Origin: WTFV01 sp965200895
GTDB taxonomy: Bacteria; Acidobacteriota; Vicinamibacteria; Vicinamibacterales; UBA8438
Direction of reading: 5' to 3'
NCBI GenBank assembly: GCA_965200895.1
Contig: CBDAVM010000001.1
Span: 1,612,001-1,676,000 of the forward strand
Length of the DNA: 64,000 nucleotides
Part shown: one piece after another, positions 12,195-20,558 of the stretch
Layout: every line of letters starts with the position of its first letter
Position numbering within the stretch: position 1 is the stretch's first letter
Position numbers and translations under genes: made by a program
Notes under the pieces: generated by a model
Databases searched by the model: none
The model's input: the letters and a program-made list of their open reading frames with translations, nothing else
What the model was told of the DNA's origin: nothing

Positions 12195-15104
12195 ATGAAG
12201 CGCGGAGTGCGTGAGGCGAACGCCAGTCGCTACCGCGGCGATTGGGGTCGGGCCCTGCTCGCGGTGGGAGTCGTCGCGGTCCTGCTCTGCCTCGCGATCG
12301 CCAACGCGATCGCCCACGCCGACGATCGCGGCGTCGAGGACGGCGTGCTCTGGCGTGACAGCGCCGACGGGCTGATCGCAACCGCAGTGGCGCCGGATTC
12401 CCCGGCCGCGGTGGCCGGGATCGAGATCGGGGACGTGGTGCTGGCCGTCGGTGGCGAGCCGGTCGAACGCCACGCCGGACTGCAGCGGGTGCTGCGCTCC
12501 ATTGCCGACGGCACGCAGGTCGACTATACCCTCCTGCGTCTGGGTGAGGCGCGGCTGCAGACCGTTTCTCTCGAGAAGGCGCCCGCGGTTTCGCTCTCCA
12601 CCTATCTTCTGCTCGCGGCGGTCGGTCTACTGGGGTTGCTCGTCGGCGCGGCCGTCCGCGTGCAGCGGCCCGGACATCAGGCGACGCTCCATTTCTTCTG
12701 GTTGACGGTCGCGTTCTTCGGCGCGCTCGCCTTCTCGTACACCGGGTGGCATGGCCGACTCGACTGGATCTTCTTCTGGGCGGACGAGGTGGCCACCCTG
12801 CTGCTGGCCCCCCTCTTCATGCACTTCGCGCTGGTCTTTCCGGAGCGCCCGCCGGGCTGGCTGCGTCACCGGCTCGGATCCTGGGCGTTGTCGATCGTCT
12901 ACGCGCCGGCGGTCGCTCTCGGAGCGATGCAGGCAGCGGCCGTGCTCGGACCGGACGACGGTGTCGGATTCGTGCGGGCGGTCGAGCGGGTCTGGCGCCT
13001 GGAGCACCTCTATCTGGCGGCGTGCACGCTCGGCGGGTTCGCAACCATGGTGGTCGCTCTCCGCCGCGTCCGATCGGTCACATCGCGTCGCCAGCTTCGC
13101 TGGATCGTGTCCGGGGCTGCCCTCGGCGGCCTCCCGTTCGCACTCGGCTACCTGATTCCGTGGGCTCTCGGTTTCGAGCCGCCGGCCGGTCTGGCGGTGC
13201 CGGTGGGCCTGATTCCGCTCGCGTTCGCGTCCGCCATCGTCCGCTACCGGTTGCGCGATGTCGAGGTCATCGTCAAGCGGAGCGTCGGCTATGCGGCGAT
13301 CGTGGCGGCCATGGTGGTCATCTATATCGGGTTGGAGCGCCTCGCCACAGGGGTGTTCCTCGGCGAATCCGGTCAGCACAACTCGATCATCGCGCTGCTG
13401 GCGACGGCGGTCGTCGTGCTCCTGGCGCGCCCGGTCAAGACCGCCATTCAGACCATGCTCGATCGGGCCTACTATCGCGAGCGGTTCGACTACCGGCGGG
13501 CCCTCATGCGGTTCGCGCGGGATTTGAGCACGGACCTGGATCTGGATCGACTGAGCGAACGGCTGGTGAACCGGGTGGCGGCGACCCTCGGGATCGATCG
13601 GATGGTGCTGCTGCTCGGTCGCGATCCGAGTGCGGACGACACGGAAATCGAAGCCGGCGGCTTCCATCCGATTCGCTGGGTCGGGTTCGAAGCTGCTCCG
13701 CCGGCGCTGCCTCGCACATCGAGTGTCGGTGACCGAATGCTCGGCCGACAACCCGCGCTGCTCGACGATCCGACCAGCGCGCGGCGGTACGCGCCCGACG
13801 ACGTGGCATTCTGGCGAACCCGGGGTCTGTACTACTTCGTGCCCTGTGTCTCCGAGGAGGAGACGATCGCGATCATGGCGCTCGGCCGCAAGGAGACGGG
13901 TGAGCCCCTGAGCAGTGAGGACATGGCTCTTCTGAGGGCGGTGGCGGGTCAGGTGGCGACCGCGCTGGAGAACGGGCGCCTCTACGGCCGGCTCCGGCAG
14001 AAAGCCGGCGAGCTCGACAGCATGCGGCAGTTCAGTGAGAACATCATCGAGTCGCTGAGCGATGGCCTCGCGGTACTGGACCTCGACGATCGCATCATCC
14101 GCTGGAACGCGGGGTTCGAACGCCTGCAAGGTGTACCGCGCGCAGACGCGATCGGGCGGTCGCTCGACGAGATCTTCGACCGGGATTTCGTCGCCCGGCT
14201 GAGTGCGGCGCGCCAGGAGCAACCGGCCGGGGCCGCGCTCTATCGCGTGCCGATGCGCTCCCGGCACGAGGAACCGCGGCGGCTGCGGGTGAAGGCCGCC
14301 ACCGCACCCCTGCTGACGCCGTCCGGTCGGACCAGCGGAACGATGTTGATCGTGGTGGACAGCACGGCCCGGGTGCAGCTCGAAGAGCAGTTGCAGCTCT
14401 CCGAGAAGATGGCCTCCATCGGGTTGCTCGCGGCCGGCGTGGCACACGAGGTGAACACGCCGTTGACGGGCATTTCCAGTTTTACCCAGATGCTGCTCGA
14501 GGACGCGGCGCCGGACGATCCCAGGACCCGGCTGCTCGAGAAGATCGAGCGCCAGACGTTCCGGGCGGCGCGGATCGTCAACGGGCTGTTGAACCTCACA
14601 CGACCGGGTCGGACGGATGCGACGAGCCCCGTCGACATCAACAACGTGATAACCGACGTACTGCTGCTGCTCGAGCCTCAGCTCCAGGCGGCGAGCATCC
14701 GGGTGCGCCGCGAGCTGGTCAGTCCTGCGGTGATGATCCAGGGCATCGAGTTCAAGGTGCAGCAGGTGTTTCTCAACCTGTTTCTCAACGCTCGCGACGC
14801 CATGCCGAGCGGAGGATGGCTGACGGTGCGCAGCCGGATCGAGGGAGCGAACGCGGTTGTCGAGGTGGCGGATACGGGGTCGGGCATCTCGCCGGAACAT
14901 CTGTCGCGGATCTACGATCCGTTCTTCACGACCAAGGCGGTCGGGCAGGGGACCGGACTTGGACTGTCGGTCACCTATGGAGTCGTGCAGGAACATCAGG
15001 GGACCATCGAGTGTGCGAGCCGGCCGGGACACGGAACCCGATTCACGTTGATCCTGCCGCTGGCCGTCGCTGATCTGGCGCCGGTCGCCGAAGCCGCCCG
15101 CTGA
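12195..15104 (+). CDS. PDZ-7TM-GAF-PAS sensor histidine kinase
   Basis: A first membrane helix (about 20-42) leads into a PDZ-like domain (about 55-120, TAVAPDSPAAVAGIEIGDVVLAVGG). Several membrane helices (about 135-330), a GAF-like domain (about 440-610) and a PAS domain (about 625-740) follow. HisKA has the phospho-acceptor in LAAGVAHEVNTPLTG (about residue 751), and HATPase_c has N box LFLNARDAMPSGG, G1 VADTGSGISPEH and GTGLGLSVTYGVV. It should autophosphorylate and pass phosphate to the regulator that starts 16 bases downstream. GTG 12186 is an alternative start three codons earlier. The NtrB-like kinase core fits a sigma-54 partner. Confidence 0.9.
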   Translation: MKRGVREANASRYRGDWGRALLAVGVVAVLLCLAIANAIAHADDRGVEDGVLWRDSADGLIATAVAPDSPAAVAGIEIGDVVLAVGGEPVERHAGLQRVLRSIADGTQVDYTLLRLGEARLQTVSLEKAPAVSLSTYLLLAAVGLLGLLVGAAVRVQRPGHQATLHFFWLTVAFFGALAFSYTGWHGRLDWIFFWADEVATLLLAPLFMHFALVFPERPPGWLRHRLGSWALSIVYAPAVALGAMQAAAVLGPDDGVGFVRAVERVWRLEHLYLAACTLGGFATMVVALRRVRSVTSRRQLRWIVSGAALGGLPFALGYLIPWALGFEPPAGLAVPVGLIPLAFASAIVRYRLRDVEVIVKRSVGYAAIVAAMVVIYIGLERLATGVFLGESGQHNSIIALLATAVVVLLARPVKTAIQTMLDRAYYRERFDYRRALMRFARDLSTDLDLDRLSERLVNRVAATLGIDRMVLLLGRDPSADDTEIEAGGFHPIRWVGFEAAPPALPRTSSVGDRMLGRQPALLDDPTSARRYAPDDVAFWRTRGLYYFVPCVSEEETIAIMALGRKETGEPLSSEDMALLRAVAGQVATALENGRLYGRLRQKAGELDSMRQFSENIIESLSDGLAVLDLDDRIIRWNAGFERLQGVPRADAIGRSLDEIFDRDFVARLSAARQEQPAGAALYRVPMRSRHEEPRRLRVKAATAPLLTPSGRTSGTMLIVVDSTARVQLEEQLQLSEKMASIGLLAAGVAHEVNTPLTGISSFTQMLLEDAAPDDPRTRLLEKIERQTFRAARIVNGLLNLTRPGRTDATSPVDINNVITDVLLLLEPQLQAASIRVRRELVSPAVMIQGIEFKVQQVFLNLFLNARDAMPSGGWLTVRSRIEGANAVVEVADTGSGISPEHLSRIYDPFFTTKAVGQGTGLGLSVTYGVVQEHQGTIECASRPGHGTRFTLILPLAVADLAPVAEAAR

Positions 15105-15120
15105 TCACGAGGCGCAGTAC

Positions 15121-16647
15121 ATGCTGGACGGGGCTTCGCTTCTGGTAGTCGATGACGAAGCGATCATGCGGGAGATTCTCCAGTCGCTGCTGGAGCGCCA
15201 GGGGTGTCGCGTACGGCTCGCGGCGTCCGGCAAGGAGGGCGTGGAGCTGGCCCGAGCGGGCGCGTTCGATGCGGTCCTGCTGGACGTGATGATGCCGGGC
15301 ACGGACGGGCTCGCCGCGCTCGACGAGATCGTCGCGCTCGACGAAGCTCCCCCGGTGATCATGATCACCGCATTCGGCACGTCCAGGAACACCCGCGAGG
15401 CGTTCAAGCGCGGTGCCTTCGACTTCATCGAAAAGCCGTTCAAGAACGACGACGTTCTGCTCGTCGTGCGGAACGCGGTGTCGCAACAGCGGCTGGCGAG
15501 CGAGAATCGTATTCTGCGTCAACACCTGCAGGCGCAGGCGAGCCGATTCGCGGACATCATCGGTCACAGCCCACGTATCCGGAGCGTATTCAAGATCATC
15601 GCGCAGGCGGCGCCCAGCCGCGCCACGATTCTCGTCTCCGGCGAGAGCGGTACCGGAAAGGAGCTGGTGGCGCGCGCCGTGCACGCCAACTCGCCGCGGG
15701 CAGGCCGGCCGTTCGTCACGGTCAACTCGGGCAGCCTGCCTCCGGATCTCCTGGAGTCGAATCTCTTCGGTCATCTGAAGGGCGCCTTCACCGGCGCGGT
15801 GACGTCCAAGAAGGGCCTGTTCGAGATGGCCGATCGAGGGAGCATCTTCTTCGACGAGATCGGCACGGTTCCGCTCGAGACCCAGGCCAAGCTGTTGCGC
15901 GTAATCCAGGAGCGGGAGTTCAGGCGCCTGGGGGGCGTCGACATCATCAAGGTGGATGTCCGGATCATCGCGGCCACGAACGTGGATCTGCAACGAATGG
16001 TCGAAGAGGGCTCGTTCCGGGAGGATCTGTACTATCGGCTGCATGTGATCGCCATCGATCTTCCCCCCTTGCGCGACCGGCGGGAAGACGTGCCGCTGCT
16101 GGCCCGGAGCTTTCTCGACAGGTACGGGAAGGAGAACAACAAGCCCGATCTGGAGTTGACGCCGGATGCGATGCAACTCCTGGAGGCCTACCACTGGCCC
16201 GGCAACGTGCGGGAACTGGAGAACGTGATCGAGCGGGCGGCCGTGTTGACGGTCAAGCGCCAGATCGGGCCCGAGTTGATCCCGGACGTCGTCAAGGCTG
16301 CACGGTCGTTCGAATTGCCGCACTTTGACATGCCGGCGGAGGGGATTCCCTTCAAGAAGATCATCGACAACATGGAAGTGCGGTTGATCCTCCGGGCGCT
16401 CGATGCGGCCGGTGGTGTCCAGAAGCGCGCCGCGGAGCTGCTGCGGGTCAAGCCGACGACGCTCAACGAGATGATCAAGCGGCACGGCATCCGCGCGCGG
16501 GGTTCGCGCTCCCGTGCAGGCGCCGCGGTCCGGGGCCGAGCCGACGCTGCAGCGCGCCCGGATCAGGGGACCGCGTCCGCGCGCTCGAAGCCGTTCGTTT
16601 CGGACGTGGTCGAAGAATTCGAGAAGGGACTGAGCCCCATCGACTGA
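15121..16647 (+). CDS. Sigma-54-dependent NtrC-family response regulator
   Basis: A receiver domain (about 5-120) has acidic residues D11-D12, phospho-acceptor D55 in VLLDVMMPG and switch/lysine residues in MITAF...EKPF. The AAA+ domain (about 145-385) has Walker A GESGTGKE, the GAFTGA sigma-54 contact loop and Walker B SIFFDEIG. A Fis-like helix-turn-helix follows (about 445-475, GGVQKRAAELLRVKPTTLNEM), then a basic tail. It would activate RNA polymerase with sigma-54 after phosphorylation by the kinase just upstream. Targets cannot be named from the window. Confidence 0.94.
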   Translation: MLDGASLLVVDDEAIMREILQSLLERQGCRVRLAASGKEGVELARAGAFDAVLLDVMMPGTDGLAALDEIVALDEAPPVIMITAFGTSRNTREAFKRGAFDFIEKPFKNDDVLLVVRNAVSQQRLASENRILRQHLQAQASRFADIIGHSPRIRSVFKIIAQAAPSRATILVSGESGTGKELVARAVHANSPRAGRPFVTVNSGSLPPDLLESNLFGHLKGAFTGAVTSKKGLFEMADRGSIFFDEIGTVPLETQAKLLRVIQEREFRRLGGVDIIKVDVRIIAATNVDLQRMVEEGSFREDLYYRLHVIAIDLPPLRDRREDVPLLARSFLDRYGKENNKPDLELTPDAMQLLEAYHWPGNVRELENVIERAAVLTVKRQIGPELIPDVVKAARSFELPHFDMPAEGIPFKKIIDNMEVRLILRALDAAGGVQKRAAELLRVKPTTLNEMIKRHGIRARGSRSRAGAAVRGRADAAARPDQGTASARSKPFVSDVVEEFEKGLSPID

Positions 16648-16685
16648 ACCCCGGGCCGTCGGGAGAAGGGCGACAGACGACCCGA

Positions 16686-16740
16686 GGCTGGGAGCTTGCG
16701 CCGCAGAAACGCGACGAAGTGAGTTCTGCGGCGCAAGCGC
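16686..16740. repeat. Dispersed palindromic repeat, copy 1
   Basis: A perfect 15-bp inverted repeat (GCTTGCGCCGCAGAA, 16694-16708, with 16724-16738) flanks a 15-base loop between two converging genes, so it can act as a bidirectional transcription stop. The reverse complement is clearly related over about 50 bases to 62931-62981, including the loop, so this is a repeated element and not just a chance hairpin. Confidence 0.75.
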
Positions 16741-17235
16741 CTAGCCTTCGAGTTCCGCCGCCGCCCGCTCGACCTTCTCGGCCAGCCCGGCCTTGTAGCC
16801 GGCCAGCTTCTCGGCTACCCGCGCATCCGACAGCGCCAGGATCTGCGCGGCGAGCACCGCCGCATTGACCGCCCCGGCCGCGCCCACCGACACCGTGGCC
16901 ACAGGTACGCCGGGGGGCATCTGGACGGTGGCGAGCAGCGCATCCCAACCCTCCAGCGGCGACGAGTCGATCGGCACCCCGATGACCGGCAGGGTCGAGT
17001 GGGCGGCAACCACCCCGGCGAGGTGGGCCGCGGCGCCGGCACCGACGATGAACACCTTGACGCCGAGAGCCGGCGCCTCCTCCACGATGCGCTGCACGCG
17101 AGCCGGCGAGCGGTGCGCCGAGGCGACCGTCATGTGCGACGTGACGCCGAGCGTGTCGAGCACCTCGACCGCCCTGCGCATCACCGGCGCGTCCGAATTC
17201 GATCCCATCAGTATCTGCACGTCTCGTTCCGCCAT
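16741..17235 (-). CDS. purE: N5-carboxyaminoimidazole ribonucleotide mutase
   Basis: PurE rearranges N5-CAIR to CAIR in purine synthesis. The class I signature is present: LMGSNSD near the N-terminus, the catalytic SAHRSP, VFIVGAGAAAHLAGVVAAHS and PVIGVP. The length of 164 residues fits. ATG 17235 is chosen because GGAGGAC lies about 10 bases upstream; a GTG at 17259 overlapping the purD stop (GTGA) is possible. It follows purD in the same direction. No purK is visible in the window. Confidence 0.94.
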   Translation of the reverse strand: MAERDVQILMGSNSDAPVMRRAVEVLDTLGVTSHMTVASAHRSPARVQRIVEEAPALGVKVFIVGAGAAAHLAGVVAAHSTLPVIGVPIDSSPLEGWDALLATVQMPPGVPVATVSVGAAGAVNAAVLAAQILALSDARVAEKLAGYKAGLAEKVERAAAELEG

Positions 17236-17255
17236 CCGCTGTCTGTCCTCCCGGT

Positions 17256-18560
17256 TCACCGGCCGCCGCGGCTCGCCGCGACGGTCAGCGCCTTGTGTCC
17301 GATATCCGTTCGCACGTGACTGTTCTCGAACGAAATGCGCCCGACGGCGTCGTAGGCCCGCGCGATGGCCTGCTCGTAGCTCTTTCCGCGCGCCACCACA
17401 GTCAGTACACGACCGCCGCTGGTCACGACCCGGCCATCCTCCAGCGCCGTTCCCGCATGCGCCACGTGCACGCCCGGCACTGCGGCGGCATCATCGAGAC
17501 CGTCGATCGGGACTCCGACCTTGTACGATCCGGGATATCCGCCCGAGGCCATCACCACGCCCACGTGCGGGTCCGAGGTGACGCGCCAGCCGGCCTCGCC
17601 GAGATCCCCGCGCGCCGCTCCGAGCAGCACCGACGCAAGGCCGTCTTCGAGCATCGGGAGTATGACCTGCGCCTCGGGATCGCCGAACCGCGCGTTGAAC
17701 TCGATCACCTGCGGGCCATCCCGCGTCAGCATCAGCCCGACGTAGAGCACACCCCGGTACTCACGGTCCTCGGCGCGCAGTCCGTCGAGCACCGGCGTGA
17801 CGATCTCCTGCATGATGCGCGCCTCGAGTGCGGCATCGACGAGCGGACTCGGCCCGAATGCCCCCATTCCCCCGGTATTCGGCCCGGCGTCTCCGTCGAA
17901 GACGCGCTTGTGGTCCTGGGCTGCCGGCAGCGGCAGGCAGCGCCGGCCGTCGGAGACGACGAAGTAGGAGACCTCCGGTCCCGTCAGACATTCCTCGATG
18001 ACCACCGTCGCTCCCGCGTCCCCGAAGCGCCGCGCCACCATCGCGTCGCGCACGGCAGCTTCCGCGGCGTTCCGATCCGCCGCTACCGTGACCCCCTTGC
18101 CCGCGGCAAGACCGTCCGCCTTGACGACCACCGGAAATCCGAACCGATCGCCGCCGACCGCCGCGAAGGCCTGGCGTTCGTCCCTGCACACCGCGAACCG
18201 CGCAGTCGGAATACCGTGACGAGCCATGAAGGCCTTGGCGAACGCCTTGCTCGATTCAAGCGCCGCCGCCGCCCGCGTCGGTCCGAACAACAGGCGGCCG
18301 GCGTCGGCGAACACATCCGCCACGCCGCGGGCGAGCGGCAGCTCGGGCCCGACCACGGTAAGGTCGGCGCCCTCCGCCCGGGCCAGCGCCAGCAGCGCCG
18401 CCGGATCCGCAACCCGGACCGGCGCCACGCGCGTCGCGGCCTCCGCGGCCATGCCTGCGTTGCCCGGCGCACAGACGATGCGGTCGATTGCCGCGTCCGC
18501 ATCGAGCGCCCTGACGAGCGCGTGCTCGCGGGCGCCGCTGCCGACGACCAGCACCTTCAC
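17256..18560 (-). CDS. purD: Phosphoribosylamine-glycine ligase
   Basis: PurD joins phosphoribosylamine and glycine with ATP to give GAR, the second step of purine synthesis. The protein begins VKVLVVGSGAREHALVRAL, has the ATP-grasp core (FPVVVKADGLAAGKGVTVA), the TGGMGAFGPSPL loop and the FNARFGDPEAQVILP motif. The GTG at 18560 gives the usual N-terminus; the open frame upstream to 18719 is Arg-rich and not family-like. The length of 434 residues is typical. It is followed by purE 20 bases on. Confidence 0.95.
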   Translation of the reverse strand: MKVLVVGSGAREHALVRALDADAAIDRIVCAPGNAGMAAEAATRVAPVRVADPAALLALARAEGADLTVVGPELPLARGVADVFADAGRLLFGPTRAAAALESSKAFAKAFMARHGIPTARFAVCRDERQAFAAVGGDRFGFPVVVKADGLAAGKGVTVAADRNAAEAAVRDAMVARRFGDAGATVVIEECLTGPEVSYFVVSDGRRCLPLPAAQDHKRVFDGDAGPNTGGMGAFGPSPLVDAALEARIMQEIVTPVLDGLRAEDREYRGVLYVGLMLTRDGPQVIEFNARFGDPEAQVILPMLEDGLASVLLGAARGDLGEAGWRVTSDPHVGVVMASGGYPGSYKVGVPIDGLDDAAAVPGVHVAHAGTALEDGRVVTSGGRVLTVVARGKSYEQAIARAYDAVGRISFENSHVRTDIGHKALTVAASRGGR

Positions 18561-18764
18561 AGTTGCATCTCCCGGTACATGCCCCTCCGGCCGACCGGAG
18601 TCGCTCCCGCCTCCGGTTCGGCGGCGCCGGCGCCGGTTTGACGGCAAGGATGGATTCAACCTATCCTGAGCGGTTGTGGGCCGGCGCGTTGAGCCTAGCA
18701 TACGAGTCGGCCCGGCCACACGATCTGCGAGCCTTGCGGGTCGACGGAGGGGGTGAAATCACAC

Positions 18765-18962
18765 GTGGCAGAGGTTCGAGTTCAGGAAAACGAATCGATC
18801 GAGAGCGCCCTCCGTCGTTTCAAGCGGAAGGTCCAGCAGGAAGACATTATCAAGGACATCAAGAAGCACTCCTTCTATCTGAAGCCGGGAGACAAGCGGC
18901 GCGCCAAGCAGGCCCTGGCCAGAAAACGCTCGCGGAAGAAGATGCGGCGGGACGCGGACTGA
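18765..18962 (+). CDS. rpsU: 30S ribosomal protein S21
   Basis: This 65-residue basic protein has the S21 pattern: ENESIESALRRFKRKVQQ, then KKHSFYLKPGDKRRAK and a Lys/Arg-rich tail (RKRSRKKMRRD). S21 sits on the small subunit platform near the anti-Shine-Dalgarno. GTG 18765 is chosen because GGAGGGGG lies about 12 bases upstream; an upstream GTG at 18753 would sit on the ribosome site. It stands alone, divergent from purD by about 200 bases. Confidence 0.92.
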   Translation: MAEVRVQENESIESALRRFKRKVQQEDIIKDIKKHSFYLKPGDKRRAKQALARKRSRKKMRRDAD

Positions 18963-19121
18963 CGGCACCGTCCGCCTCGACGCATCGTTGACAGTGACGA
19001 GAGTGCGTGGTAGGCTTACGCGTCATTCTGGCGCGGTCAACAGCCTTCCCGGTTGCAGCGGTCACCTGTGCACGGTGAGCCCTCCGGGCGTCGGAGGTTT
19101 GGAGTCGGAGGTACAGCAGCG

Positions 19122-19460
19122 ATGCAAATCGAAGAGCGCCAAGCCGGCAACGTCATGGTTCTGGATCTGGAAGGCAAGTTGACGATCGGCGAAGGCGACG
19201 AGTTGCTGAAGAACAAGATCAACAGTGTGCTCCACCAGGGGCACAGGAATCTGCTGCTCAACCTGGCGGGGGTTCCGTACGTCGACAGCGCCGGTCTCGG
19301 TCAGATGGTCAGCACCCTGCACAGCGTCAACCGTCAGGGCGGGAAGCTGAAGCTGCTGAATCTGACCAAACGCATCGAGGATCTCCTTTGCATCACGAAG
19401 CTGCTGACCGTGTTCGATGCCTTCGACAACGAGCAGGAGGCGATCGACAGCTTCTCCTGA
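19122..19460 (+). CDS. STAS-domain anti-sigma factor antagonist
   Basis: A 112-residue single STAS domain resembles SpoIIAA/RsbV: a beta start MQIEERQAGNVMVLDLEGKL, the LLLNLAGVPYVDSAGLGQMV block with the phosphorylatable Ser in DSAG, and the KLLNLTKRIEDLLCITKL helix. Such proteins bind anti-sigma kinases when unphosphorylated. CGGAGG lies 14 bases before ATG 19122. No cognate anti-sigma kinase or phosphatase is adjacent. Confidence 0.88.
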   Translation: MQIEERQAGNVMVLDLEGKLTIGEGDELLKNKINSVLHQGHRNLLLNLAGVPYVDSAGLGQMVSTLHSVNRQGGKLKLLNLTKRIEDLLCITKLLTVFDAFDNEQEAIDSFS

Positions 19461-19589
19461 TCGGCGAGTGCGCGCCGGGATTCGCGAGCTCACCCCTGGT
19501 CAGGCCGTGGCGGGCATGCTCCTGCGCCACCGCGCACGGATGCCCCGGCGGTTCGTTCATTTCTTCGCTCCGCTTCGGAACTCAAGAGT

Positions 19590-19613
19590 CCCGGGTGACA
19601 CGTGTCGCCCGGG
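19590..19613. promoter_or_regulatory. 24-bp near-perfect palindrome
   Basis: CCCGGGTGACAC is followed at once by GTGTCGCCCGGG, giving a 24-bp dyad with one mismatch. It lies in the 234-base gap between the STAS gene and the glycan cluster, about 80 bases before the first cluster gene, so it could be an operator or a hairpin. No factor is identifiable. Confidence 0.45.
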
Positions 19614-19694
19614 CGCTCGTGTGCGGGCAATTGCGCACTGCGGCCAGTGGAACGGCAGGCAAACGAGCCCGCGGGCAGGCTGACTCAGGGACAG

Positions 19695-20558
19695 ATGGCC
19701 GAGTTCAACATCCGATCCGACGCGGTGGACGTCGAGCAGATCATGGAGCAGATCCGGGCCCGCGTGCGCGAGAAGCGGGGCGTGGACTACACCGAGGACC
19801 AGATCCGCGAGCTGGCGAACGTGAAGCTCGACAGGTTTCTCGACCCGAAGAACGTCCGATCGGACCTCCTCGAGCACTTTCGAAAACAGAACGAGCCGCC
19901 GGCATCCATCGATGTTCCGGCGTTCGAGCCCGATGATGCATACCGATCGTCTCGTGGCGGTGTAGGCCGCATCCTGTACGCGGTCCGGCACCTGCTCAGG
20001 CCGATTCTGAAGCTGTTCATCAACCCGGGTCCGGTGCTGGAATCCGTACGGCACCTCTCCACGCATGCGCACCTGAACCATGCGAGGAATCAACGACGGG
20101 CGGAGCTCGACGTGCTGATGTACGAGGTCCTGAACAACCTCGTCGTCGAAATGACCCGGCTGGCGATCGACATGAAGAATCACAGGATGCGCGTCGAATC
20201 GGTTGCCGCGCGTCTCGACTTCGACGAACGCCGGGCCCGGGCGCTCGAGCAGATCGTGCAGTTTCGAACCCCCTCGGCGTCCGGCAACAGCGCGCCGGCG
20301 ACCGACGGCTCGGCAGCACCGGAGAACGGCAGAGAGGAGAACGGCGGCGGGGAGAAACGCCGCCGCCGGCGGCGGCGAGGACGGCGCCGTGCAGGAAGCA
20401 ACACCGCTGCGGGCGCCGACCAGACGACCGAAGCAGCGGCAGCGAGCGAACAGACGCACGCCTCGGGATCGAGCGGCGCCGGCGACGGGCCGGCAGCAGG
20501 CGCCGAACTCCATTCCGACACGGCGCTCGAACCGGCCGGCGATACATCCGAACCGTGA
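19695..20558 (+). CDS. Hypothetical protein heading a glycan cluster
   Basis: A 287-residue protein starts MAEFNIRSDAVDVEQIMEQI and continues with helical segments (IRARVREKRGVDYTEDQIRE; LDRFLDPKNVRSDLLEHF). This N-terminal pattern is seen in proteins of polysaccharide gene clusters. The middle part (HLLRPILKLFINPGPVLESV) looks membrane-peripheral. The C-terminal 90 residues are low complexity with a run of arginines (EKRRRRRRRGRRRAG) and an Ala/Glu/Thr tail. The stop overlaps the GTG of the first glycosyltransferase (GTGA), showing operon membership. Function unknown; perhaps a scaffold for the glycosyltransferases (inference). Confidence 0.65.
   Translation: MAEFNIRSDAVDVEQIMEQIRARVREKRGVDYTEDQIRELANVKLDRFLDPKNVRSDLLEHFRKQNEPPASIDVPAFEPDDAYRSSRGGVGRILYAVRHLLRPILKLFINPGPVLESVRHLSTHAHLNHARNQRRAELDVLMYEVLNNLVVEMTRLAIDMKNHRMRVESVAARLDFDERRARALEQIVQFRTPSASGNSAPATDGSAAPENGREENGGGEKRRRRRRRGRRRAGSNTAAGADQTTEAAAASEQTHASGSSGAGDGPAAGAELHSDTALEPAGDTSEP

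Noticed and set aside
12627..15032. 801-codon minus-strand open frame
   Set aside because: Antisense of the histidine kinase; no conserved domain.
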